NCBI RefSeq assembly: GCF_001662305.1
Contig: NZ_BDEP01000016.1
Span: 1-64,000 of the forward strand
Source: Halomonas caseinilytica
Lineage (GTDB): Bacteria > Pseudomonadota > Gammaproteobacteria > Pseudomonadales > Halomonadaceae
Length of the DNA: 64,000 nucleotides
Reading direction: 5' to 3'
Part shown: positions 1 through 7,865 of the stretch, one piece after another
Layout of the letters: the number at the start of each line of letters is the position of its first letter
Numbering within the stretch: the stretch's first letter is position 1
The notes under the pieces: generated by a model
What the model was told of the DNA's origin: nothing
Seen by the model: the letters and a program-made list of their open reading frames with translations, nothing else
The model's database searches: none
Program-made: the position numbers and the translations under genes

Positions 1-239
1 GTGTGGATGACGCTGACGCCTGCGCCCTGAAGGGGCTGTGTTCGGTGGCGCGGGGCTGGAGACAAGGCCCTGCCCATCGGGCCGATGGTGTGTGGTGCCT
101 CAGTCTCCGGAGGCGATGGCTTTGCGTCTACACTGAGTCAGACAGGGAGAAAGATGTCCTGCTCCCGGAAGGAGCCTCACGGGCCGGCGACCCATCCGGC
201 CACCGGCCGCTGTCCGACGGCTAAAGAGAGGGTTCCATT
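1..239. other. Left edge and leader of the DUF1326 gene
   Basis: No gene can be supported here. In frame 1 the first nine codons read VWMTLTPAP and end in TGA at 28-30, which could be the tail of a gene starting outside the window, but nothing identifies it. The rest is a short leader. AGAGAGG at 226-232 is a good ribosome binding site, 7 nt before the ATG at 240, and fixes the start of the next gene. Confidence 0.3.
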
Positions 240-872
240 ATGTCCCGCCAAGACTGGCGTCTCGAAGGAGACTGGCTCAAGAACTGCAATTGCGCCTTTG
301 GCTGTCCCTGTGACTTCCAGGCGCCTCCCACCGAGGGGGAATGCCAGGGTTTCCTGGGCATGCGCATCACCTCCGGCCATTTCGGCGATACACGCCTCGA
401 CGGCCTGGGGTTCTTCGTGGTGGTGAAGTTCCCGGGGCCGCTGCATGAGGGTAACGGGGATGCTCAGGTGTTGATCGACGAACGCGCCAGCCCTAACCAG
501 CTGGAGGCGCTGTCCGAGATTCTTTCCGGGGCGCATTCCGACGAAGGCACGCTCTTCCATATCTTCAGCCTGATCGTGGCTCGGCTGCACGATCCCGTCG
601 TCGCGCCGATCGAGTTCGAATTCGACCTGGCCGGGCGCACGGCTCGCATCGAAATTCCCGGTGCGCTGAGTTCCCGGGTGGCGCCGATCCGCAATCCCGT
701 GACCGATGAGCCTCATCGCATCCGGGTCGTGATGCCGGAAGGCTTCGAGCATCTCGAGGGTGAGGTGGCCTCGGCGGATATCGAGAGTACCGGTGAGCTG
801 GCCTTCACGACCCAAGGGTCTCACAGCACCTTGGCTCATGTGATCCAGACGCCTCAGGGAGTCGTCGCCTAG
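240..872 (+). CDS. DUF1326 domain protein, putative metal-binding
   Basis: A 210-residue soluble protein of the DUF1326 family; its biochemical role is not established. The N-terminus carries a dense cysteine cluster, Cys16-x-Cys18-x3-Cys22-x-Cys24, inside the family hallmark around NCNCAFGCPCDF, which would suit binding of a soft metal. The rest looks like a beta-rich single domain without signal peptide or membrane segment. The DUF2182 membrane protein follows after 11 nt. DUF1326 and DUF2182 genes are commonly found together, so the two probably act as one unit, a soluble metal-binding component with a membrane partner. Family assignment is firm; metal binding is inferred from the cysteines. 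Confidence 0.85.
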   Translation: MSRQDWRLEGDWLKNCNCAFGCPCDFQAPPTEGECQGFLGMRITSGHFGDTRLDGLGFFVVVKFPGPLHEGNGDAQVLIDERASPNQLEALSEILSGAHSDEGTLFHIFSLIVARLHDPVVAPIEFEFDLAGRTARIEIPGALSSRVAPIRNPVTDEPHRIRVVMPEGFEHLEGEVASADIESTGELAFTTQGSHSTLAHVIQTPQGVVA

Positions 873-883
873 AGGGTCGCGAC

Positions 884-1663
884 ATGGAAGCGAACCCGCT
901 TGAGCGGCTGTTACGCCACGATCGGCGCTGGGTGCTCGGCGGTCTGTGCCTGGTCATCGTTCTGTGCTGGGCTTACTTGATCACCGAGGCTGCCCTGATG
1001 GCGCGTGGCGGGAGCCTGCTGATGCCCATGACGGGGGGTGCCTGGTCGCTCCTCGATGCGGGGCTGATGTTGTTGATGTGGGCCTTGATGATGGCGGCGA
1101 TGATGCTGCCCAGTGCCGCCCCCATGCTTCTGCTGCATGCCACTATGACCCGGCGGCGTCGCGCCCGTGGAGAGGCTGCCGCGGCGACGGGCTTCTTCGC
1201 TGCCGGTTATCTGATCGTCTGGATGCTGTTCAGCCTGGCAGCGGTGCTGCTGCAGTACGGATTGCAGCGGGCGGCACTGCTGTCGCCGATGCTGGCGCTC
1301 ACCAGCCAGGGCGTGGCGGGGCTGGTGCTGATCGGTGCCGGGCTCTACCAGTGGTCGCCGCTCAAGGAGGCTTGTCTGCGCCATTGCCGTTCACCGCTGG
1401 AGTTTGTGCTCACCCGGTGGCGCGAGGGCAGGCGGGGCGCCCTGCTGATGGGATGGCACCACGGCGCCTATTGTCTCGGCTGCTGCTGGGTGCTGATGCT
1501 GCTGCTGTTCGTCGGCGGCGTCATGAGCCTGCTCTGGATTGCCGGGCTGGCGCTCTGGGTGCTGGTCGAGAAGCTGGCGCCGGCCGGGCACTGGCTGGGA
1601 CGACTCCTGGGCGGCGTGCTGGTGATCTGGGGCGGAGTGGTTCTATGGTCGGTCCTGACCTGA
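884..1663 (+). CDS. DUF2182 family predicted metal-binding membrane protein
   Basis: A 259-residue integral membrane protein with about six hydrophobic segments (roughly residues 18-38, 56-75, 102-124, 138-156, 197-228 and 241-257). Features typical of DUF2182 are the Met-rich MMAAMMLPSAAPM stretch (about 69-81) and the HGAYCLGCC motif (193-201), with Cys197, Cys200 and Cys201 beside a membrane segment. These Met, His and Cys residues suggest binding or movement of a soft metal, but no substrate is established. The gene is 11 nt behind the DUF1326 gene and probably cotranscribed with it. An AGAGGG ribosome binding site lies at the end of the upstream gene. Confidence 0.85.
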   Translation: MEANPLERLLRHDRRWVLGGLCLVIVLCWAYLITEAALMARGGSLLMPMTGGAWSLLDAGLMLLMWALMMAAMMLPSAAPMLLLHATMTRRRRARGEAAAATGFFAAGYLIVWMLFSLAAVLLQYGLQRAALLSPMLALTSQGVAGLVLIGAGLYQWSPLKEACLRHCRSPLEFVLTRWREGRRGALLMGWHHGAYCLGCCWVLMLLLFVGGVMSLLWIAGLALWVLVEKLAPAGHWLGRLLGGVLVIWGGVVLWSVLT

Positions 1664-1685
1664 GGCGTTCCCCATGGATGGGGAC

Positions 1686-2510
1686 TCATCCGCCCTGCTG
1701 GCGCGAGATCAGCGCCACGTGATCGAGGAACAGCCGGAACAGTTGCGACTGGCTGGAGACCTCGAGGCGCTGGTAGAGATGCTTGCGGTGGACCTTGACG
1801 GTGCCGTCGCTGATGCCCAGCTCGCGGGCCGCCGACTTGGTGGAGTGGCCGGCCAGCAGCAGGCGCACGATTTGCCGTTCGCGTGTCGTCAAGCTCTCCT
1901 GGCCGAAGCTGTCGAAGGCCTCTTCCACCGGTTCCCGTTCGTCGAGACACTGGTGGAAGCGGTGCTCCTGCCATTTCCAGTACTCGCCGAGCAGGACCTC
2001 CAGCACCGGCGCGATGTGCCGCAACGCCAGCAGGTCCCGGCGGGTGACCCGGGGAGCGTCTTCGCGAAACCCGAGCGACACCACCATGACCACGTCGGTA
2101 TCGACCCTGGCGAACAGGCCGATCTCGTCGGTGAGTCCCAGGGTGCGGTAATAGTGATGATAGTAGTCGCTGCTCTCGAAGCGGTCCGGCGCCAGTTCGC
2201 GCAGGCGGTACGCGCCACTCTCCAGGCCGTCGTACACGGCCTTGAAGAAGGGATCCAGCAGGTAGGCCTGGCTCAGATAGCGTTCGATGCCCTGTTCGCG
2301 GCACGTCGGCGGGTAATTGTCGTGAATCAGTAGTGGCCGCCGTTGTCCCTTGTAGGTGTTGATCAGGATGGTGTCGAAACCGACCAGTTCGCGCAGTGTC
2401 TGTTCCAGCAGGCTCGGAAAGCCGCTGCCGGCGGCGGCCTGGAACAGGCGGGCCAGCTGACGGTGCCAGGTCAGGCTGGTGGCATTGGCGAGATGCTCGG
2501 TAGGGGTCAC
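1686..2510 (-). CDS. LuxR-family transcriptional regulator
   Basis: A 274-residue regulator. The C-terminal 70 residues are a canonical LuxR/GerE helix-turn-helix (LTTRERQIVRLLLAGHS, then GISDGTVKVHRKHLYQRL). The N-terminal ~200 residues form an effector or sensor domain that I cannot assign; it has no REC-type phospho-acceptor pattern and no AHL-binding signature I can defend. The start is the GTG at 2510; the ribosome binding site is weak, so it may need revision. It is convergent with the DUF2182 gene and divergent from the TelA pair, with a 152-bp intergenic region in which I see no clear operator. Targets are unknown. Confidence 0.8.
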   Translation of the reverse strand: MTPTEHLANATSLTWHRQLARLFQAAAGSGFPSLLEQTLRELVGFDTILINTYKGQRRPLLIHDNYPPTCREQGIERYLSQAYLLDPFFKAVYDGLESGAYRLRELAPDRFESSDYYHHYYRTLGLTDEIGLFARVDTDVVMVVSLGFREDAPRVTRRDLLALRHIAPVLEVLLGEYWKWQEHRFHQCLDEREPVEEAFDSFGQESLTTRERQIVRLLLAGHSTKSAARELGISDGTVKVHRKHLYQRLEVSSQSQLFRLFLDHVALISRQQGG

Positions 2511-2662
2511 GAGAATAACCGTGCTGTTGGAGGACGAAACGCTCCCGGCAGCATATCACGGCGACGTTCGGTGAGCCGCCTTGCAATGCGGGGTGGCTAA
2601 GCGGCGCCCGGCACCGCATCATGATGGGGCCGAATGCGTAAAAGGGGAGGATCGACGACACC

Positions 2663-3589
2663 ATGCTGGAGTTTCTGCAGGGAGCGGCCTATGGCCTGTT
2701 CCTCACTTGCCCGCCGTGGTGCCTGGTCGGCCTGGTGAAGCCCGAACTGGCATTGCCCGTCGAGCATCCGCAGCGCTGGCGTGTGCTGGTGCGCTACGGC
2801 GCCGTGCTGCCCTTCATCAGTCTGTTGATGTGGCTGACATCGCTATGGGGCGGCTTCGGTCCCAGCCTTTGGGGCTGGCTGGCGGGCCTGGTCGCCATTG
2901 CCGTCGAGCTGCCCCTGGAGCGCCGTTGGCGCCGCTGGCGCTCGCGTCGTCAGCAGCGACGGCACGAGGCAGCGTTGCGGCGCGAGCGTGCACGTTCCGA
3001 GGCCGGTGTCGTCGAGCTCGAGCCGTCTCGCCCGCCGCTTGGCGCCGACGAGATTGTTCGGGCCCTGTGTCGCGTCAAGGGCGAGCTGCTGGATGTCGAT
3101 CGGTCCGAACTGGCGTCCCGAGTCGACCGCCTGCATGGCCGCTATCGGCACGTGAATGAAATACTGGAAGCGCGTTTCGAGCCTGGGGAGCTGGCCTTCG
3201 AGCGAGCGCGTTCGTTGATCGAGCAGGTCAGCCTGGGGGCGGTGGACGATTTCGACGCCATGGTCGATCGGGCGAAGGGGATTCGTGGCATGGATGTCGA
3301 CTATGTACGCCGTCGACTCGCCAAGGATGCCACGCGCCTGTCCGCCGAAGAGACCGAGGCCCTGCGGCGGCGGCTGGCGCTGATCGAGGAGACCGAGATT
3401 GCCTTGCGCCGTCTCGCGGCTCGCAACGAGGCGGCCCTGACGGCGCTCGACGATGCCGCGGTGAGGCTGTCCCGGGTGGTCACGGGCCGGCCCAAGGCAG
3501 CGCTGGGCGCGGAGCGCGCTTGCGACGAACTGCGGCGTTTCATCGAAGGCGCCGAACGTTATGGGCAGACGCCGCGCTCGTCTGACTGA
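2663..3589 (+). CDS. Membrane-anchored helical protein partnered with TelA
   Basis: A 308-residue protein without a recognised named family. The N-terminus has two to three hydrophobic segments (about 5-25, 42-63 and 67-86), followed by a very basic stretch (87-115, rich in Arg) and a long charged, mostly helical cytoplasmic region up to the end. The ribosome binding site GGGGAGG precedes ATG 2663. The TelA-family gene follows after 32 nt, so the two are very likely an operon. In Bacillus subtilis a membrane protein with N-terminal helices, XpaC, is paired with the TelA homologue YaaN; this gene occupies the same position and has a similar layout, but I do not see the XpaC sequence signature, so the analogy is inference. 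Confidence 0.7.
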   Translation: MLEFLQGAAYGLFLTCPPWCLVGLVKPELALPVEHPQRWRVLVRYGAVLPFISLLMWLTSLWGGFGPSLWGWLAGLVAIAVELPLERRWRRWRSRRQQRRHEAALRRERARSEAGVVELEPSRPPLGADEIVRALCRVKGELLDVDRSELASRVDRLHGRYRHVNEILEARFEPGELAFERARSLIEQVSLGAVDDFDAMVDRAKGIRGMDVDYVRRRLAKDATRLSAEETEALRRRLALIEETEIALRRLAARNEAALTALDDAAVRLSRVVTGRPKAALGAERACDELRRFIEGAERYGQTPRSSD

Positions 3590-3621
3590 GCAAGGTGCCT
3601 GGCTGACAAGGGAGAAACGCC

Positions 3622-4791
3622 ATGACTGACGCCTCCGCGGATAAACCGGGCAGCCGCCTGTCGCTGCCGCCGGTGGAGCGCATTGCCGAGGAGCTGGAAC
3701 GGGACGGGGCGGACCATCGAGAGCCCCTGGATCCCGAGCTCGAGGCGACGGCCGAGGCCTTCGTCGAGGAGATCCTGGGGGACAACGCCGGTGCCGCCGC
3801 CGAGCAGCGCCGGGCGGTGGACGAAATGGGACTGGACCTTCAGCGTCAGGCCGCCCATCAGAGCGAGATGCTCAAGACGCCACTGCACCAGCTGGCCCGT
3901 GAAGGCGAGGATGGCGGGCCGGTGGCCAAGGCGCTGGGCGAGTTGCGAGGCCGAATGAACTCGCTGGACCCGCGTCACCATCGCCTGGAGCCGGGGCCGC
4001 TGGACCGGCTGCGCCGCTTCATCCCGGGCATGGGCACTCGCTTGCAACGTTATTTCCAGCGCTTCGAGACGGCCCAGCAAGCGCTCGATGCCATCATTGC
4101 CGACCTGGAAGGCGGTCGGGACCGGCTGGCGCGCGACAACATCACCCTGAATGACGACCAGCAGGCCCTGCGCGAGACGCTCGATCAACTGGAGCGCCAG
4201 GTCGCCCTGGGGCGGGCGATCGACTCACGCCTGGAAAGCGCCTTGCCGGAACTCGATGAGCAGCGGCGTGGTTTCGTCGAGGAAGAACTGCTGTTCCCCC
4301 TGCGTCAGCGAATCCTCGATCTCCAGCAGCAGCAGGCGGTCAGCCAGCAGGGCGTGCTGGCCCTCGAGGTGATCATCCGCAACAATCGCGAGTTGATGCG
4401 GGGCGTGGATCGGGCGATCAACGTCACCGTCTCGGCGCTCAGCGTGGCGGCGACGGTGGCCCTGGCGCTGGCCAATCAGCGGTTGGTGCTGGAACGCATC
4501 GAGTCGCTCAATGCCGCCACCTCCGAGACCATCGCCGGCACCGCCGAGGCCCTGAAGCGCCAGGGCGTGGACATCCAGACCCGGGCGTCTTCGGCGACGC
4601 TGGACATGCAGTCGCTGGAACGCGCCTTTGGCGATGTCATGGGCGCGATCGACGACCTGGCGCACTATCGCCGCGATGCCTTGCCCCAGCTGGCGTCGCA
4701 GATCGAGCGGCTGGAAGGTCTGGCCCAGCGGGGGCGTTCGGCAACCGAGCGTCTGGATCGGGGCGAGTCGGCCAGCGACGAGACGCGTTAG
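3622..4791 (+). CDS. TelA-family (toxic anion resistance) protein
   Basis: A 389-residue, almost entirely helical protein of the TelA family. The family is associated with resistance to tellurite and other toxic anions or to membrane-active stress, though its molecular mechanism is unclear. The diagnostic segments are present: the ~130-160 region (LDRLRRFIPGMGTRLQRYF), a coiled-coil core, and QQGVLALEVIIRNNRELM (about 240-257) followed by ALSVAATVALALANQ. There is no signal peptide or true membrane span. Ribosome binding site GGGAGAAACGCC precedes ATG 3622. It lies 32 nt behind a membrane-anchored helical protein that could tether it to the inner membrane. Confidence 0.88.
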   Translation: MTDASADKPGSRLSLPPVERIAEELERDGADHREPLDPELEATAEAFVEEILGDNAGAAAEQRRAVDEMGLDLQRQAAHQSEMLKTPLHQLAREGEDGGPVAKALGELRGRMNSLDPRHHRLEPGPLDRLRRFIPGMGTRLQRYFQRFETAQQALDAIIADLEGGRDRLARDNITLNDDQQALRETLDQLERQVALGRAIDSRLESALPELDEQRRGFVEEELLFPLRQRILDLQQQQAVSQQGVLALEVIIRNNRELMRGVDRAINVTVSALSVAATVALALANQRLVLERIESLNAATSETIAGTAEALKRQGVDIQTRASSATLDMQSLERAFGDVMGAIDDLAHYRRDALPQLASQIERLEGLAQRGRSATERLDRGESASDETR

Positions 4792-4800
4792 GCGTCTGGC

Positions 4801-5088
4801 TCACTTGAAGCGAGAACTCGCCTTTTTCCACGCGTCCCGCAAGTGTTCCCAGGCCTCGTCAGCCCCCAGGCGCATGTCATCCCAGGCTTCCTCGCTCGAG
4901 GCCTGAAGCTCGTCGAGCCGGCGACGTGCCTCGTCGCGGCGCGCCTTCAGGCGGTCGATGTCTTCCTGATGGCGCTCGCGGGTCTGCTCGCCGGCCTGGC
5001 GCGCCCGCGCGGCCAGCGCCTCGATCTCGGCATTCCATTCGGCGAGGCTGTCCTTGAGGCGCTCGATAAAGGCGTCACGTTGATTCAT
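4801..5088 (-). CDS. Small charged coiled-coil protein
   Basis: A 95-residue hypothetical protein consisting of one long amphipathic helix or coiled coil (heptad-like pattern about 5-70) with very high Glu, Arg and Ala content and a tryptophan-containing C-terminal segment (EEAWDDMRLGADEAWEHLRDAWKK, written here only as a region, residues 66-90). No signal peptide or membrane segment. Similar short helical proteins are frequent in this type of genome and are often described as hypothetical; no function can be given. It is convergent with telA, only 9 nt from its stop codon. ATG 5088 is preceded by GGAGGACCCC. Confidence 0.7.
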   Translation of the reverse strand: MNQRDAFIERLKDSLAEWNAEIEALAARARQAGEQTRERHQEDIDRLKARRDEARRRLDELQASSEEAWDDMRLGADEAWEHLRDAWKKASSRFK

Positions 5089-5213
5089 GGGGTCCTCCGT
5101 CGGGCGTTGACTTCTTCATCTTGACGATCCCGAAGGTCGCCATGAGTTCCCTGAGCATGGCACGTTGCGCGCCAGGCCTGCTATCTTGAGCCTTTCTCGA
5201 CAGGGATGCCCTC

Positions 5214-6569
5214 ATGAGCGTAACGACCGCCGATGCCGCTGCGAAGCCCTGGGCCTCGCGCAAGGAGATCCTCGGCTGGGCAATGTTCGATTTCGCCAAC
5301 CAGGCCTATACCCTGCTGATCATCACGGTGGTGTTCGGCGAGCTGTTCACCACGGTGATCGTCGGGGATCGTGGCGATGACTATCGACTGGCCAACTTCC
5401 TGTGGAGCCTGGCGCTGGCGATCAGCTATCTGATGGTGGTGATCACCGGCCCGCTGTGTGGCGCCGTGATGGACTATCGGGCCGACAAGAAACGGTTTCT
5501 GTTCGCCAGCTATCTGGCCACCATCGGGGCCACCGCCATGCTCTACTTCGTGGCGCCCGGCTACGTGGTGCTGGGGCTGGTGCTGATCGTGGTGTCCAAC
5601 TATGCCTATTCGATGGGCGAGTCCTTCATCGCCGCCTTCCTGCCCGACCTGGGGCCGCCGGAAGCACTGGGCCGCATCTCGGGCTTCGGCTGGGCGCTGG
5701 GCTATGTGGGCGGGCTCTTCGCCGCCGGCTTCACGCTGGTAGCGCTGGGCGAGGCCACCGCCGCTAACTTCGACCGGATACGCTGGGTAGGGCCCTTCGC
5801 CGCCGCCTTCTTCCTTTTCGCCGCCATTCCCACCTTCCTGTGGCTGCGCGAGCGCGGCACGCCGCAACCGCCGGGGCTGCCCTATCATCGGATCGCCTGG
5901 CAGCGGGTCTCCACGACCCTGCACGAGCTGCGGCGGTTTCGCGACCTGGGCTTGTTTCTGGTCTCTCTGCTGTTCTCCATGGCCGGTGTCTACATCATCA
6001 TCGCCTTCGCCTTCATCTACGGGGCCCAGGTGATCGGCTGGGACGCCGCGATCCGCAATGTCATGTTCATCATCGTCCAGATCACCGCGGCCGCCGGTGC
6101 CCTGGGCTTCGGCGCCATCCAGGATCGCATCGGCACCCGGGTGACCTATCTGATCACCCTGGCACTATGGGTCGCGGCGATCCTGGCGATCTGGGCCACG
6201 CCCGAACTTACCGCCTGGCTCAACGCGCACCTCGGTCTCGGTTGGGAGGCACAGCACCTCTTTCTGGTGGTTGGCTGCCTGGCGGGCCTCAGCCTCGGCT
6301 CGAGCCAGTCTGCCAGCCGTGCCCTGGTAGGCCTGTTCTCGCCACGCCGCAAGGCCGCCGAGTTCTTCGGCTTCTGGGGGCTGGCCAACAAGCTGGCCGG
6401 CGTCGTCGGCATCATCGGCCTGGGCCTGCTGCAGTCGGTAGTCGGCCTGCAGGCCTCGATCCTGCTGTGCGCGGCGCTGTTCATCATCGCCATTGTGATC
6501 TGCCTGGGCGTGAGCCAGACGCGCGGCATGCAGGCCGCCAGAGACTGGGAAGCCCGTAATGGCGGGTAA
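5214..6569 (+). CDS. UMF1-type MFS transporter (Atg22-like)
   Basis: A 451-residue inner-membrane protein with about 12 transmembrane segments. The N-terminal WAMFDFANQAYTLLI motif (about residues 22-36) is characteristic of the UMF1/Atg22-like branch of the major facilitator superfamily. Members are related to yeast Atg22, a vacuolar amino-acid exporter, but bacterial substrates are mostly unknown. A charged loop DYRADKKR (about 84-91) sits where the MFS motif A is expected. The gene is monocistronic as far as can be seen and is convergent with the flavin reductase gene, with only 5 nt between the stops. Amino-acid or small-solute export is a guess from the family. Confidence 0.85.
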   Translation: MSVTTADAAAKPWASRKEILGWAMFDFANQAYTLLIITVVFGELFTTVIVGDRGDDYRLANFLWSLALAISYLMVVITGPLCGAVMDYRADKKRFLFASYLATIGATAMLYFVAPGYVVLGLVLIVVSNYAYSMGESFIAAFLPDLGPPEALGRISGFGWALGYVGGLFAAGFTLVALGEATAANFDRIRWVGPFAAAFFLFAAIPTFLWLRERGTPQPPGLPYHRIAWQRVSTTLHELRRFRDLGLFLVSLLFSMAGVYIIIAFAFIYGAQVIGWDAAIRNVMFIIVQITAAAGALGFGAIQDRIGTRVTYLITLALWVAAILAIWATPELTAWLNAHLGLGWEAQHLFLVVGCLAGLSLGSSQSASRALVGLFSPRRKAAEFFGFWGLANKLAGVVGIIGLGLLQSVVGLQASILLCAALFIIAIVICLGVSQTRGMQAARDWEARNGG

Positions 6570-6574
6570 CCCCT

Positions 6575-7186
6575 TTATCGGGGGCGCTCGAGCGAGAAGC
6601 GGTCGGTGGTGCGGCTGTAGTCGGCACCGGCGAGGCGGCCGATGGGGCGCAGCGCCTCGATGTTCACGTGGTGGCCATCCCAGACGTCGGCGTCGGCATG
6701 CACCACCACGACCTCGGCCAGCACGAGATTGCCCGAGCGCGGGCGGTCGCCGAAGCGAATCACATCGCGTACTCGGCAGCCGAAGGCCAGCGGTGCTTCG
6801 CTGATGCGCGGAACCTGCAATCCCGGCATGGCGGTCTTGGTCAGGCCGGCATGCAGGAACTCGTCATCGCCGCGGGGCAGGCTGGCGCTGGTGGCATTGA
6901 GCGGCTCGGCCAGTGCTTCTCCGCCGATGTGCACCACACATTCCGCCACCTCGTCGAGATTGTGCAGGGTATCCTTGGCCGCGCCCTGGCCGTCCAGCAA
7001 TGGCGAGAAGGCCAGCACGGGCGGGTCGACGCTGGCCACGTTGAAGAACGAGAAGGGGGCGAGGTTGGCGTTGCCGGCTGAGTCCAGGGTCGAGACCCAG
7101 GCGATGGGACGCGGCGCGATGGCGCCCGAGAACAATCGGTAGAGGAGGTCGGCGCCGAGTTCGCTGGCCTTCCGGGTAGCTGACAT
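6575..7186 (-). CDS. Flavin reductase-like (FMN-binding) protein
   Basis: A 203-residue protein of the flavin reductase-like/DIM6-NTAB family. Members use a split-barrel FMN-binding fold to reduce flavin with NAD(P)H or act as flavin-binding oxidoreductase components. Recognisable parts are the N-terminal LFSGAIAPRPIAWVSTLD (residues 18-35), NLAPFSFFNVAS (about 41-52) and the later HVNIEALRPIGRLAG segment near the C-terminus. The usual length for the family is about 200 residues. ATG 7186 has GGAG 6 nt upstream. No monooxygenase partner lies next to it, so the electron acceptor is unknown. It is convergent with the MFS gene. Confidence 0.85.
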   Translation of the reverse strand: MSATRKASELGADLLYRLFSGAIAPRPIAWVSTLDSAGNANLAPFSFFNVASVDPPVLAFSPLLDGQGAAKDTLHNLDEVAECVVHIGGEALAEPLNATSASLPRGDDEFLHAGLTKTAMPGLQVPRISEAPLAFGCRVRDVIRFGDRPRSGNLVLAEVVVVHADADVWDGHHVNIEALRPIGRLAGADYSRTTDRFSLERPR

Positions 7187-7301
7187 GTCGGTCTCCGCGG
7201 CGGTGGAAAGCCCTCATCCCAGCATGGGCCACGCCCCGGGTCCAGTGTCATAGTGGTGGGGGCGCTCATCGTGTCGGGGTGGCAAGGGCCGAGGAGGAAT
7301 C

Positions 7302-7832
7302 GTGGGGAACGAGCGACGTGAGGTGAGGCGATTCGGTCTCGGCATGATGCTGTTGTTCTGGGCGCTGTTGCTGGGTCTCGGCACCTGGTGGCTGCAGGGC
7401 ATGCTGGAGCGCCGTGAGAATCCGAATGCCCATCTGGTCAATGTCGAAGCCGGCGAAACGCTGACGCTCGAGCGCAACGCCTCGGGGCATTTCGTCGCCA
7501 CCGGGCGCATCAATGGCGAGCCGGTGCCCTTCCTGCTGGATACCGGCGCCACCTTCGTGGCGGTGTCCGGCTCTCTGGCCGAGCGACTCGACCTGGAGCG
7601 TCAGGGCGAGGCCTGGTTCTCCACGGCCAATGGTCGGGCGCGAGGCCATCTGACCACTCTCGACACGGTCAGCCTGGGTGGCCTGACCGCGCAGGAGGTT
7701 CGCGGCTCCATCAGCAACGGATTGGCGGGCGACAGGGCCCTGCTGGGCATGAGCTACCTGGGGCGCTTCGATATTGCGATCAGCGGAGACCGACTGACCC
7801 TGCGGGTGCCGGCCGACGTCTCCTCGGAATAG
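7302..7832 (+). CDS. Membrane-anchored retropepsin-like aspartic protease
   Basis: A 176-residue protein of the bacterial clan AA (TIGR02281-type) family. One N-terminal transmembrane helix (about 11-31) is followed by a periplasmic retropepsin-like domain with the catalytic Asp80-Thr81-Gly82 triplet in FLLDTGATFVAVS, a flap-like middle section and the closing GMSYLGRFDIAIS segment. Retropepsins of this type dimerise to build the active site, since one chain supplies only one Asp. The start is GTG 7302, supported by GAGGAGG just upstream. Physiological substrates of this bacterial family are not established. The next gene (VRR-NUC) begins 33 nt downstream. Confidence 0.85.
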   Translation: MGNERREVRRFGLGMMLLFWALLLGLGTWWLQGMLERRENPNAHLVNVEAGETLTLERNASGHFVATGRINGEPVPFLLDTGATFVAVSGSLAERLDLERQGEAWFSTANGRARGHLTTLDTVSLGGLTAQEVRGSISNGLAGDRALLGMSYLGRFDIAISGDRLTLRVPADVSSE

Positions 7833-7865
7833 AGCCGGTCGTGGTGAGCCTGTTATGCTGTACGT

